Shown piece after piece: positions 8,199 through 16,023 of a DNA stretch of 64,000 nt. A program made the translations under genes and the position numbers. Numbering within the stretch: the stretch's first letter is position 1; each line of letters opens with the position of its first letter. The stretch is taken from the NCBI GenBank assembly GCA_963775505.1, contig CAVZIL010000004.1, positions 206,517 to 270,516 on the forward strand, read 5' to 3'. This DNA is from JAIBJN01 sp963775505 (GTDB lineage: Bacteria > Actinomycetota > Thermoleophilia > Gaiellales > Gaiellaceae). The notes beneath the pieces are model-generated. The model searched no databases. It saw nothing but the letters and a program-made list of their open reading frames with translations, and was not told the origin of the DNA.

Positions 8199-9413
8199 CT
8201 ACAGCGAGTCGTCCGGGATGAGCCGGGTGCCGCCGATCTCCGCGGCGATCTGCGTGTACACGCGGGTCAGGTCGCCGGGGTTCGGGCGGTTGAAGAACGT
8301 GTCGGCGTTCGTCGCCATCAGCCGGAGCGCGTCGTAGGCGGTGATGGAAGGAGACTCGAGCGCGCCGGTGTACGACCTGCAGACGTTCGCGCCGCCGCCG
8401 AGGGCGTCGAGGTCGTAGCCGATCGTGTACACGAGCGTGCCCGTCGCCTTGATCACGCTGGCGGAGCTGACGCCTTGCTGGCACGGCTGGCGCCGGTACG
8501 GCGAGGTCGTCGAGTAGTAAGTCGGGCCGATGTTGGCGGCGCCGTCGGAGAAGAACACGATCACGTTCTGGACGTCGGGGCGGCCGCGCGAGCTGTTGAG
8601 CTCGGCCTGGGCGTGCTCGATGGCATTCGCGTACGCCGTCGAGCCGCCGCCGTCCTGGCACCTGATCCTCGAGACCAGGGACGAGGACTCGTTCAGCGCG
8701 CCGCCGACCTTGTAGTTGTTCGAGAGCTGCACGATGTTGTACACCGAGGACGTCGAGTTGTAGTTGCTCGTCGCAGGCGTGGAGCACGACGAGCCTCCGC
8801 TGGTCCTGGGCGGGAAGACTCCAAAGCCGATCTTGTGGATCGCCGGGTCCATGTACTGGACGAACTCGAGCAGACCCAGCTTGGCGTTCTCGAGATCGGT
8901 GCACCCTGGATCGCTGCTGCCGTCCGAGAACTGGCACATCGATCCCGTGCGGTCGAGGACGAGCATGATGTCGAGCGGCTTCGACGAGCACGGTGAGCAC
9001 GCCGTCGCCTTCGCCTTGATCGTGAACTGGTCGATGCCGAGCACCTTGGCGAAGATCGTCGGCACGACGGTGGTCTGTTCCACCACGACGGTGTTCACAG
9101 GGCTGCAAGGAGCGAACGAGAGGCACTTGGTCGTGACGCTCGTGGTGACACCCGGAAGCTTGTTGTTGTCGTTCTTCGCCCCGTCCTGCCCGCTGTAGTT
9201 CATCGCGAAGTTCTGCGCCGCGATTGGATCGGGGAGCTCGAGCGCACCGGCCGTGGCCGCCGCGTCCGCCGAGGCCTGCAGGTGTCGCTTGGCGAGGTAG
9301 GCGCGGCCGACGTCGACGACGAGCGCCGCGCAGCCGAGGAGGACCACCAGGATCACCGCCAGGAACACGAAGACCTGGCCGTTCTCGTCGTTGCGCCTGA
9401 TGAGCGTCCTCAT
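8199..9413 (-). CDS. Tad-like pilus protein with von Willebrand A domain
   Basis: 404 residues from the ATG at 9413; the frame opens further upstream, but the sequence there is Arg-rich and unconvincing. The N-terminus (ENGQVFVFLAVILVVLLG) is a TadE/TadG-type membrane helix, followed by YLAKRHLQASADAAATAGA, the classic RHLQ-ADAAALAGA signature of the Flp-pilus TadG family. From about residue 145 it has a VWA domain with metal site DRTGSM (a D-x-T-x-S variant), a later Thr in STAYANAIEHA, and FFSDGAAN. Several Cys pairs suggest an extracellular disulfide-rich domain. Convergent with pilB. VWA domains often serve as pilus tip adhesins; that role here is inference. Confidence 0.75.
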   Translation of the reverse strand: MRTLIRRNDENGQVFVFLAVILVVLLGCAALVVDVGRAYLAKRHLQASADAAATAGALELPDPIAAQNFAMNYSGQDGAKNDNNKLPGVTTSVTTKCLSFAPCSPVNTVVVEQTTVVPTIFAKVLGIDQFTIKAKATACSPCSSKPLDIMLVLDRTGSMCQFSDGSSDPGCTDLENAKLGLLEFVQYMDPAIHKIGFGVFPPRTSGGSSCSTPATSNYNSTSSVYNIVQLSNNYKVGGALNESSSLVSRIRCQDGGGSTAYANAIEHAQAELNSSRGRPDVQNVIVFFSDGAANIGPTYYSTTSPYRRQPCQQGVSSASVIKATGTLVYTIGYDLDALGGGANVCRSYTGALESPSITAYDALRLMATNADTFFNRPNPGDLTRVYTQIAAEIGGTRLIPDDSL

Positions 9414-9510
9414 CCGTCGCACTGTGGCCAGAGATCCGGTTTTCGGAAGCCCCCGATGAGGGGATTCGGCCTTTCGAGGCCGGCGGCGAACCATCGGCCT
9501 GAAGCGAGTT

Positions 9511-9765
9511 CTAGGTGACGTCGCAGCCGAGGTACTCGAGGATCGTGATCGTCTCGCGGATGAAGGTGTCAGCCTCGTCGCGCGTCCCGAAGCGGTACGG
9601 CCCGGGTCGGAGCGGCTCCACGCGCAGGCCGCCGACCGGGTAGACCTCGCACTCGACCAGGAAGGCGGTCTGTTCCTCGACGTACCGCATGCGCACCAGC
9701 TCGCGCCCGTCCTTGCGGGCGGAGCGAAGCGCGAGCTCCTGCGGCTCGTAGGCCGTCTCGCTCAT
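9511..9765 (-). CDS. Small conserved-looking hypothetical protein
   Basis: 84 residues, no signal peptide or membrane segment, with alternating strands and a C-terminal helix containing DEADTFIRETITILEYLG. It overlaps the stop of the upstream gene (start 9765, neighbour ends 9762) by four bases, so the two are translationally coupled and probably work together. I do not recognise the family. Codon use matches its neighbours, and the coupling supports it being real. Confidence 0.6.
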   Translation of the reverse strand: MSETAYEPQELALRSARKDGRELVRMRYVEEQTAFLVECEVYPVGGLRVEPLRPGPYRFGTRDEADTFIRETITILEYLGCDVT

Positions 9766-10694
9766 TCGAGCGCGTTGGTGACCGCCTGGGCCACTGTCTT
9801 GCGGTCGACGATCCCGGTGAACTCCGAGCGGAGCCTCGGCCCGCGGGTGACGACCAGGACGGTTGGGGAGCTCGTGACCTCGTAGCCGATCGCGATCGCG
9901 GTGACCTGCTTCTCGTTCGTGGCGTCGACCGGGACGAATCCGGCGTTCGTGTCCATGGCCGCTGCGCGCGCCTCACGCAGTGCCGCCCCGTCGAGGTCGG
10001 ACTCCGGCAAGTAGAAGACCACGACGACGGCGCGGTACTTCAGGAGCTGCCACTGGAGCGCGGCGGACGCCCTGATCGGCGCCGAGTCCGTCGGCGAGCT
10101 TCTAGCGCACTCGTCAGCGCCCAGCTCGCGGAGCGTGGCGTTGAGCTCCTTCGCCGCGGCCTTGTCCGCGGGCCGTTCCTTCGTGAGCTGGATCAGCTCG
10201 TCGGTGTCCCCGGCCGCAAGGGCTTCGCGCACCTGCTCGGCCCACGCGACCCCCTCGTCCCACACCGCCTGGACGTCCGCGGCGGCCAGCTGCTGGCCGC
10301 TTGGCCAGCCGAGGGCGACGAAGTCCGTCTTGAAGGCTTGCAGGATCTGAGCTGCGGCGGCGAACCATTCCTTTGCCTCGCTCGGCGACTCGAACCGGCC
10401 CAGGTTGTCGATGTCCTGGCGGGCCTGCGCGCAGAGAGCATTCGCCTGCTGCGCCCAGGTCGCGGGGTCGATCTCACCGGCCGTCAGAGGCGGAGGAGCC
10501 GGAACGGGAGCGGGCCCGGTATCAGTGGCGCCCGTGTCCACGGCGCCCGTGTCCATCGCGCCCGAGCTGGTCGGATTGACCGGGATCGACTCCGGGGCGG
10601 CGGGGCCGCCCATGGCGAACGCGCCGAAGCCCGCGCCGAGAAGTCCCAGCACGGCGACAGGGAGGAGCACGCGGAGTCTCAGCTGCTGCCGCAT
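9762..10694 (-). CDS. Membrane-anchored protein with thioredoxin-fold C-terminus
   Basis: 310 residues. Residues about 7-27 form a signal anchor, then a Pro/Thr/Ala linker and a helical domain with two Cys (LCAQARQD, DECARSS). The last 100 residues look like a thioredoxin fold: YRAVVVVFYLPESD, FVPVDATNEKQVTAIAIGYEV, SSPTVLVV (the cis-Pro), ending in a helix. The CxxC active site is absent, so it is not an oxidoreductase of the usual kind. It is preceded by the best sigma-28-like promoter in the window and sits between pilA and the VWA protein, so it is probably a pilus accessory factor. Specific function unknown. Confidence 0.65.
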   Translation of the reverse strand: MRQQLRLRVLLPVAVLGLLGAGFGAFAMGGPAAPESIPVNPTSSGAMDTGAVDTGATDTGPAPVPAPPPLTAGEIDPATWAQQANALCAQARQDIDNLGRFESPSEAKEWFAAAAQILQAFKTDFVALGWPSGQQLAAADVQAVWDEGVAWAEQVREALAAGDTDELIQLTKERPADKAAAKELNATLRELGADECARSSPTDSAPIRASAALQWQLLKYRAVVVVFYLPESDLDGAALREARAAAMDTNAGFVPVDATNEKQVTAIAIGYEVTSSPTVLVVTRGPRLRSEFTGIVDRKTVAQAVTNALE

Positions 10695-10704
10695 TCCACG
10701 TTCC

Positions 10705-10732
10705 CTATCGGCAGTCCAACCACGCCGCTTAG
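10705..10732 (-). promoter_or_regulatory. Sigma-28-type promoter, minus strand
   Basis: Read on the minus strand: CTAAG (10732-10728), 15 bases, GCCGATAG (10712-10705), then 10 bases to the ATG at 10694. TAAG plus the correct spacer is the closest match to TAAA-N15-GCCGATAA in the window. Confidence 0.6.
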
Positions 10733-10734
10733 AA

Positions 10735-10762
10735 GAAGAGGCGCGGTTTCCCGCGCCTCTTC
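10735..10762 (-). terminator. Terminator hairpin of pilA
   Basis: A perfect 12-bp inverted repeat (10735-10746 with 10751-10762) around a 4-base loop, 22 bases beyond the pilA stop. On the minus strand it is followed by TTCTTCTAAG, only weakly T-rich. It separates pilA from the promoter of the next gene. Confidence 0.75.
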
Positions 10763-10783
10763 GCTCCGTCTTCGGTAGCCCGT

Positions 10784-11176
10784 CTAGCAGGCGCCGGACG
10801 TGATGTCCGCCGCCGGGCCGGCCTTCTTGTACGTGGCCTGGCCGACGATGCTCTGGATGCAGTACGACGCGGCCGTCGCACGCACGACGTTCACGTTCTT
10901 GATGCCCTGGTCGTACGACGCCTTCAGGACCGCGGACGTGAGACCGGAGTAGCCGGTCGCCGTGTGGTCGGCGTAGAACGCCTCGACGCCGGGGATGGCG
11001 GCGCGGACGTTCGCCTGGGCGGCCGACCGCTCCGCGCGGGCGCGGAAGCTGAGGTACGAGGGAATCGCGATCGCGAGCAGGATGCCGATGATGATGATCA
11101 CGACGAGGAGCTCGATGAGCGTGAAGCCGCCCTCGGACTCCGAGCGTGAGATCCGGTTCCTGAGCCTCTGAATCAT
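10784..11176 (-). CDS. pilA: Major type IV pilin PilA
   Basis: 130 residues from the ATG at 11176, chosen because AAGGAAGGAG lies directly upstream; the frame opens earlier but without a pilin-like leader. The leader ends SESEGG; cleavage is expected after Gly17, giving mature FTLIELLVVIIIIGILLAIA with Glu at +5. The pilin helix continues through YLSFRARAERSAAQANVRAAIPGVEAFYAD, as in actinobacterial and Gram-positive T4 pilins. A C-terminal disulfide loop is likely (Cys in SYCIQ and the terminal SGAC). Monocistronic, with its own terminator, consistent with high expression. Confidence 0.93.
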   Translation of the reverse strand: MIQRLRNRISRSESEGGFTLIELLVVIIIIGILLAIAIPSYLSFRARAERSAAQANVRAAIPGVEAFYADHTATGYSGLTSAVLKASYDQGIKNVNVVRATAASYCIQSIVGQATYKKAGPAADITSGAC

Positions 11177-11230
11177 GAGCGGAACTCCTTCCTTGAACAA
11201 GCGATAGGCGTAGCAGTGGCTCAGGGGGTG

Positions 11231-11238
11231 GTATCGGC
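11231..11238 (-). promoter_or_regulatory. GCCGATAC box upstream of pilA
   Basis: On the minus strand GCCGATAC occurs 54 bases before the pilA ATG, giving a leader of about 45 bases that contains the strong ribosome site. The sequence 15 bp further upstream (ACGCC) does not match the TCAAG-like -35. Possibly a variant promoter of the same class. Confidence 0.3.
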
Positions 11239-11287
11239 TGTCGGGACCGGGCCGGCGTCCCCTCGTTCGGGGGATTTTCCCCACCCC

Positions 11288-11315
11288 TTTAGTGATGCGG
11301 ATTCACTGCCGATAG
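11288..11315 (+). promoter_or_regulatory. Sigma-28-type promoter of pilT operon
   Basis: TTTAG at 11288-11292, 15 bases, GCCGATAG at 11308-11315; the pilT ATG is 18 bases downstream, with GGGAGGA as ribosome site between. It lies divergent from the pilA leader. Confidence 0.55.
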
Positions 11316-11333
11316 CACCGGTCGGGAGGATCC

Positions 11334-12539
11334 ATGGAACCGACGTTGCAGCCGACTCACGAGCCTGTCCTCGAGCCCGCCGCCGACCCTGCTGCGGCCG
11401 CGCCCGAGCCGCCCGAGCGGCGGACGGCCGGGTCGGTCGACGACCTGCTCGAGCAGGTGGTCGTCCGCAGTGCCTCCGACCTGCACGTCACCGTCGGGTC
11501 GGAGCCGGTCGTCCGCGTCAACGGCCGTCTCGAGCGGCTGGAGGAGTTCGCGCGCCTCAAGCCCGAGAACACCCAGCAGATGCTGTACCGGATCCTCTCG
11601 ACCGAGCAGCAGAAGGTCTTCGAGACGAAGCGTCAGATCGACATCTCCTATTCGATCCCCGGCCTCGCGCGCTTCCGCGTCAACGTCTACTTCCAGCGCG
11701 AGAGCCTCGGCGCCGCCTTCCGCCTCATCCCCGCCGAGCTGAAGACGATCGAGCAGCTGGGGCTGCCCGCGGTCCTCAAGGACTTCACGACGAAGCCGCG
11801 CGGCCTCGTGCTCGTGACGGGCCCGACGGGCTCCGGAAAGTCGACCACGCTCGCCGCGGTGATCGACGAGATCAATCGCACGCGCGAGGACCACATCATG
11901 ACCATCGAGGACCCGATCGAGTTCCTCCATCGGCACAAGCGCTGCATCGTCAACCAGCGCGAGATCGGCCCCGACGCGACGAGCTTCGCGGAGGCGCTGC
12001 GCGGCGCGCTCCGCCAGGACCCCGACGTGATCCTGCTCGGCGAGATGCGCGACCTCGAGACGATCGGGACCGCGCTGACGGCCGCGGAGACCGGCCACCT
12101 GGTGTTTGCCACGCTGCACACGCAGGACGCGCCCTCCACGGTCGATCGGCTCATCGACGTCTTTCCCGCCTCCCAGCAGGAGCAGATCCGGGTGCAGATC
12201 GCGTCGACCCTCCAGGGGATCGTCACGCAGACGCTCCTGCCCACCGCCGACGGCCGCGGGCGCGTCGCGGCGCTCGAGGTCCTGCTCCCCGACGACGCGG
12301 TCCGGAACCTCATTCGCCAGGCGAAGGTGGAGCAGATCTACTCGGTCATGCAGACGAACACGAGCCGGGGCATGCAGACGCTCGAACAGGCGATGCTCGA
12401 GCTTGTCCGCTCCGGGAAGATCACCTCCGAGCTCGCGCTTCAGCGCTCGAGCCGGCCGGACCAGCTCCGGAGCCTCCTCCAGCGAAACGGGCTCGTCGCC
12501 CCCGACCCGGCCGGGAACCTGCGGGTCGCCGGAGCGTAG
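11334..12539 (+). CDS. pilT: Twitching motility / retraction ATPase PilT
   Basis: 401 residues. After a Pro/Glu-rich N-terminus of about 30 residues the PilT fold begins with VDDLLEQVVVRSASDLHVTVG, the usual SDLH motif. Walker A is GPTGSGKST near residue 162, the Asp box is MTIEDPIEFLH, Walker B is DPDVILLGEMRDLETI, and the His box is FATLHTQDA. The retraction signature AIRNLIRE is present as AVRNLIRQ. It disassembles pili for twitching or DNA uptake. A longer overlapping frame starting at 11216 is a shadow of this gene fused to pilM. First gene of the pilTMNO operon. Confidence 0.95.
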   Translation: MEPTLQPTHEPVLEPAADPAAAAPEPPERRTAGSVDDLLEQVVVRSASDLHVTVGSEPVVRVNGRLERLEEFARLKPENTQQMLYRILSTEQQKVFETKRQIDISYSIPGLARFRVNVYFQRESLGAAFRLIPAELKTIEQLGLPAVLKDFTTKPRGLVLVTGPTGSGKSTTLAAVIDEINRTREDHIMTIEDPIEFLHRHKRCIVNQREIGPDATSFAEALRGALRQDPDVILLGEMRDLETIGTALTAAETGHLVFATLHTQDAPSTVDRLIDVFPASQQEQIRVQIASTLQGIVTQTLLPTADGRGRVAALEVLLPDDAVRNLIRQAKVEQIYSVMQTNTSRGMQTLEQAMLELVRSGKITSELALQRSSRPDQLRSLLQRNGLVAPDPAGNLRVAGA

Positions 12540-12550
12540 GGAGCCGGCGC

Positions 12551-13621
12551 GTGGCGAAGAAGGTCGTCGGTCTCAAGCTCGGCGCCTCGCGGCTGAACGC
12601 CGCCTGCGTCGCCGTCAACGGCTCCGCCGAGCTCGTTCAGCTGGCCGGATCGCCACTCCCTCCCGGCGTCATCGCCGGCGGTGAGGTCCGCGAGGTCGAG
12701 GCGCTCGCCGAGGCGCTGAAGGAGTTCTTCGGGAAGCACAAGCTGCCCAAGCGCAACGTCAGGATCGGCCTGGCGAACAACCGTATCGGCGTCCGCACGA
12801 TCGAGGTCTCCGGGATCGAGGATCCGAAGCAGCTGGCCAACGCCGTGCGCTTCCGCGCCCAGGAGGCCCTCCCGATCCCGATCGACGAGGCGGTGCTCGA
12901 CTTCCAGATTCTCGGCGAGGGAACGGCCGCCGACGGCTCGCCGGCCAAGCGCGTGCTCCTCGTCGTCGCGTATCGCGACCTGGTCGTCAACTACATGGAG
13001 GCCTGCCGGCTCGCCGGCATCCGGCTCCTGGGCGTCGACCTCGAGGCCTTCGCCCTCCTGCGCGCGCTCACCGACACGTTCGCGACCGAGCCCGGCGGCG
13101 GCTCCGAGAGGAGCGCGCTCGTCGCGGTCTCGATCGGCTCCGAGCGCAGCGTCCTCGGCGTCTCCGACGGGTTCAGCTGCGAGTACACGCGCGTGCTCGA
13201 CTGGGGCGGAAACGCCCTGACCGACGCGCTTGCGCGAGGCCTCGAGCTCGAACCTGCGGAGTCGGAGCGCATCAAGGTCGAGCTCGGCCTGCAGGGCGAC
13301 CGGGTGCCCGAGGGCGTCGGCCCCGAGCAGGCGGTGCGTGCCCGTGAGGCGCTTCGGGCCGGCCTCCAGGGCTTCAGCCGCGAGCTCGTCTCCTCGCTCC
13401 AGTTCTACCAGGGCCAGCCGGAGTCGCTGGGAATCCGCGAGCTCGTCCTCGCCGGTGGAACGGCCCAGCTGACGGGCCTGGCCGGCGAGCTCGAGAAGCT
13501 CGTCGGCGTCCCGGTCCGCGTGGGCGACCCGCTGGCCGGCGTCTCGGTCGGCAAGAAGCTCAAGGGCACGGAACCGGGCCCCGCCTTTGCAGTGCCCATC
13601 GGTCTCGGGATGGCGAGTTAG
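12551..13621 (+). CDS. pilM: Pilus assembly protein PilM
   Basis: 356 residues from the GTG at 12551, 11 bases after pilT. An actin-like cytoplasmic ATPase: VVGLKLGASRLNAA is the phosphate-1 type motif, RFRAQEALPIPIDEAVLDFQIL is the PilM signature region, and VLAGGTAQLTGLAGELEKLVG is the adenosine-binding motif near the C-terminus. PilM binds the N-terminal tail of PilN and links the ATPases to the inner-membrane PilN/PilO complex. The start was chosen because the AKKVVGLKLG N-terminus matches the family and the frame upstream is Arg-rich nonsense. Confidence 0.92.
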   Translation: MAKKVVGLKLGASRLNAACVAVNGSAELVQLAGSPLPPGVIAGGEVREVEALAEALKEFFGKHKLPKRNVRIGLANNRIGVRTIEVSGIEDPKQLANAVRFRAQEALPIPIDEAVLDFQILGEGTAADGSPAKRVLLVVAYRDLVVNYMEACRLAGIRLLGVDLEAFALLRALTDTFATEPGGGSERSALVAVSIGSERSVLGVSDGFSCEYTRVLDWGGNALTDALARGLELEPAESERIKVELGLQGDRVPEGVGPEQAVRAREALRAGLQGFSRELVSSLQFYQGQPESLGIRELVLAGGTAQLTGLAGELEKLVGVPVRVGDPLAGVSVGKKLKGTEPGPAFAVPIGLGMAS

Positions 13622-13629
13622 GGACCGGG

Positions 13630-14490
13630 GTGGACCTGAACAAGGAGATCAAGCTCTCGGACCTCTTCCGGCGGAAGAAGGGACCGGTGGAGGAGGACTC
13701 GGCTCCCGAGAAGCCGGCCAAGGAGAAGAAGCCGCGGGCGAGCTTCTCCTTCTCGCGCGCGAAGAAGGAGCCCAAGGCGCCCAAGGAGCCGAAGACGTCC
13801 GCGGAGGTCTCGCCCAGGACCGCGCCGGCGCCTCCGGCCGTGCCGCTCATGCGGGCGTTCGACCTCATGCCCAAGGAGGGCGAGCGCGAGAAGACGGCCG
13901 CCTCGCCGGCGTTCCTCAAGGTCGTGCTCGCGCTCGTCGCGATCCTCGTGCTCGCGGGACTCGCCGGCGCCTACATGCTCATGGGCGCGCGCGCGCAGGA
14001 CCGGCAGGCCACCGCCGACGACCTGCGCGCCCAGCTGGCGGAGCTCACTGCGCAGGCGGCTCCGGACGCGAGCGAAGGCGAGGCGACAATCGCGGGCGAG
14101 AGCCAGGTGCGCACCGCGGCCCTCTCCGACGCTCTCTCTGCCCGCGTCGCCTGGGATCGCATTCTGCGCGAGTTCTCCCTCGTCCTCCCGGAGAGCGTGT
14201 GGCTGACCTCGCTCTCGTCAACGTCCGGAACGGCCACGACCACGCCCGGGGCCGTCCCGACGACCGTCGGCGACGGCACCTTCACGATCAACGGCTTCGC
14301 CACCAGCCAGGCGGACGTCGCGCTCCTCCTCTCGCGCCTCGAGGTCATTCCCGAGTTCTCCAGCGTCCAGCTCCAGTCGAGCGCCCGGGGAGCCGACGCG
14401 ACCACCGAGGGCGGGGCCGCCGGCAACCCCGAGGACTTCAGCTTCTCGATCGTCGCCACGATCGTGCCGAAGGGGGTCCCCGCCCAGTGA
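13630..14490 (+). CDS. pilN: Pilus assembly protein PilN with long cytoplasmic tail
   Basis: 286 residues from a GTG start. About 95 cytoplasmic residues come first: the PilM-binding region (MDLNKEIKLSDLF, and a second conserved-looking FDLMPKE near 78), separated by a Lys/Pro/Glu-rich linker. A single transmembrane helix spans about 97-117, then a coiled coil and a ferredoxin-like domain (WDRILREFSLVLPESVWLTSL). Longer than most PilN proteins because of the linker. Overlaps pilO by four bases (GTGA). Confidence 0.88.
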   Translation: MDLNKEIKLSDLFRRKKGPVEEDSAPEKPAKEKKPRASFSFSRAKKEPKAPKEPKTSAEVSPRTAPAPPAVPLMRAFDLMPKEGEREKTAASPAFLKVVLALVAILVLAGLAGAYMLMGARAQDRQATADDLRAQLAELTAQAAPDASEGEATIAGESQVRTAALSDALSARVAWDRILREFSLVLPESVWLTSLSSTSGTATTTPGAVPTTVGDGTFTINGFATSQADVALLLSRLEVIPEFSSVQLQSSARGADATTEGGAAGNPEDFSFSIVATIVPKGVPAQ

Positions 14491-15174
14491 AGAAGCAGGT
14501 CCCCATCGCCGTCCTCGTCGTCCCGGCGCTCCTCGTCCTCGCGGCCGTCGGCTATTTCCTGCTGATCAAGCCGAAGCAGGACGATGCCGGCCGGCTCGGT
14601 GACGAGATCGCCTCGCTCGAGACCCAGCTCGAGGTTGCCAGGGCGGCCCAGCAGCAGACCCAGGGCGACGAGTTCGCGATCCAGGTCGCCGACCTCTTCC
14701 GCGTCACCAAGGCCATGCCCGACGACGACGACATGCCCGGGATCATCCTCGAGCTCAACGCCGTTGCGGGAGCGTCCGGGATCGAGTTCATCTCGATCGC
14801 GCCACAGCCCGCCGCCGTCCGTGCCGGCTACACGGCCCTGCCCATCAACCTCGCCTTCGAGGGCAACTACTACGACCTGACCGACTTCCTCTTCCGGATG
14901 CGCAACCTCGTGACCGTGCGGGACGGAGAGCTCGAGGCGACCGGCCGGCTCTTCACGCTCGACACGCTGAGCATGAAGGAGGGGCCGGGCGGCTTTCCCG
15001 AGATCGCCGCCTCCCTGACCCTGACGGCGTACTACTACGCGACGACCCCGCCGGCCGCCGCCGCGCCCGTTCCCCCCGCCACGACCGGAAGCACCGACAC
15101 GTCGGCGACCACCACGACTCCGACGACTCCGACGACTCCCGACCGAGGCCGACCCCTCGGCGCAGGTGCCGTAG
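14487..15174 (+). CDS. pilO: Pilus assembly protein PilO, reading into next gene
   Basis: GTG at 14487 overlaps the pilN stop. Residues about 7-26 are a membrane helix, then a coiled coil (DEIASLETQLEVARAAQQQ) and a ferredoxin-like domain containing INLAFEGNYYDLTDFLFRMRNL, the PilO signature. A Thr/Pro tail follows. As given, the frame has no stop and continues in frame through the next gene to 15833 (448 codons). In the +1 frame the tail reads TEADPSAQVP and stops at TAG 15172-15174, two bases before the next ATG. One extra C in ACTCCC at 15138-15140, after two ACTCCG repeats, would explain this. Either an error or a true PilO-PilP fusion. Confidence 0.8.
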
Positions 15175-15176
15175 CC

Positions 15177-15833
15177 ATGGCCTCCGCGAAGCGCAGAGCC
15201 GAGGCGATGCTGCGGGCCAAGGAGGCCAAGCAGAAGAAGCTCCTCCTCGTCCTCGTCCCCATCTTCCTCGGGCTCGCCGTCTGGCAGGGCCCGAAGATGT
15301 ACGGCACGCTCTTCGGCGGCCCGGCCCAGCCCGAGGCGGCGCCCGTGACGACGACCGCCCCGACGGCCGTTCCTCCCGCCACCGGGAGCACCCCTCCGCC
15401 GGCGGCCGGCGTGCTCGCGGACACGGACCTGCCCCCGGAGGCCGGCCCGGCGAAGCTCATCTCCTTCAGCCGCTTCACGGGCAGGGATCCGTTCCTCTCG
15501 CCCTATCCTCCGGCGTCGACCTCGACGACGCCGACGCCGACGACTCCCGCGCCGGGAGGAAATGGAGGCGGTGACGCGGACGAGGAGCTGACGGCGCTCC
15601 TCGAGATCAACGGCGTCTCGGAGACGGTCTCGGTCGGCGAGGAGTTCCCCGCGTCCGACCCGACCTTCACGCTCGTCGCGCTCACGCTCGAAGGGGCGAC
15701 GATCGGGGTCGTCCAGGGCATGTTCGAGGACGGCGAGGCGACGATCGAGATCGAGGTCGGCGAGGAGGTCACCCTCATCGCCGCGCCGGACACGACGCAG
15801 TACGTCGTCAAGCTCGTCGACGTCATGAACTAA
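15177..15833 (+). CDS. PilP-like pilus assembly protein
   Basis: 218 residues from the ATG at 15177. A basic cytoplasmic N-terminus rich in Ala/Lys (KRRAEAMLRAKEAKQKK), a membrane helix at about 22-40, a Thr/Pro-rich periplasmic linker, the motif RFTGRDPFLSP typical of PilP/GspC-like proteins just before the folded domain, and a small beta domain (LLEINGVSETVSVGEEF ... LVDVMN) resembling PilP/GspC homology regions. Position after pilO fits PilP. In-frame with pilO in this sequence; the KRRAE start and the membrane helix argue for a separate gene. Confidence 0.65.
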   Translation: MASAKRRAEAMLRAKEAKQKKLLLVLVPIFLGLAVWQGPKMYGTLFGGPAQPEAAPVTTTAPTAVPPATGSTPPPAAGVLADTDLPPEAGPAKLISFSRFTGRDPFLSPYPPASTSTTPTPTTPAPGGNGGGDADEELTALLEINGVSETVSVGEEFPASDPTFTLVALTLEGATIGVVQGMFEDGEATIEIEVGEEVTLIAAPDTTQYVVKLVDVMN

Positions 15834-15986
15834 GGCCTGACCGGAGGCTCCGCCGGGCCGGATGACGCCCAGACGCGGCGCCGGATCAGCGCGTCGCTTG
15901 CGACACGTAGCGGTGCTACGCGCCGCGAAGACGCACTGCCCTGCTGGTCTGGAGCGCCGCGTCGGCGGATCTCGGCAACCTTGCGA

Positions 15987-16014
15987 TTCAGGCCCAGTGG
16001 GGGCCTGCCGATAC
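15987..16014 (+). promoter_or_regulatory. Sigma-28-type promoter of PilV-like gene
   Basis: TTCAG at 15987-15991, 15 bases, GCCGATAC at 16007-16014, and a GTG start 9 bases later. The upstream intergenic (15834-15986) also has a small hairpin, CGTAGC-GGT-GCTACG at 15907-15921. Confidence 0.55.
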
Positions 16015-16023
16015 GAGTCTGCG

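Noticed and set aside
11216..12550. Long plus-strand frame leading into pilM
   Set aside because: It is out of frame with pilT, and its product is Arg/Pro-rich; pilM begins at the GTG 12551.
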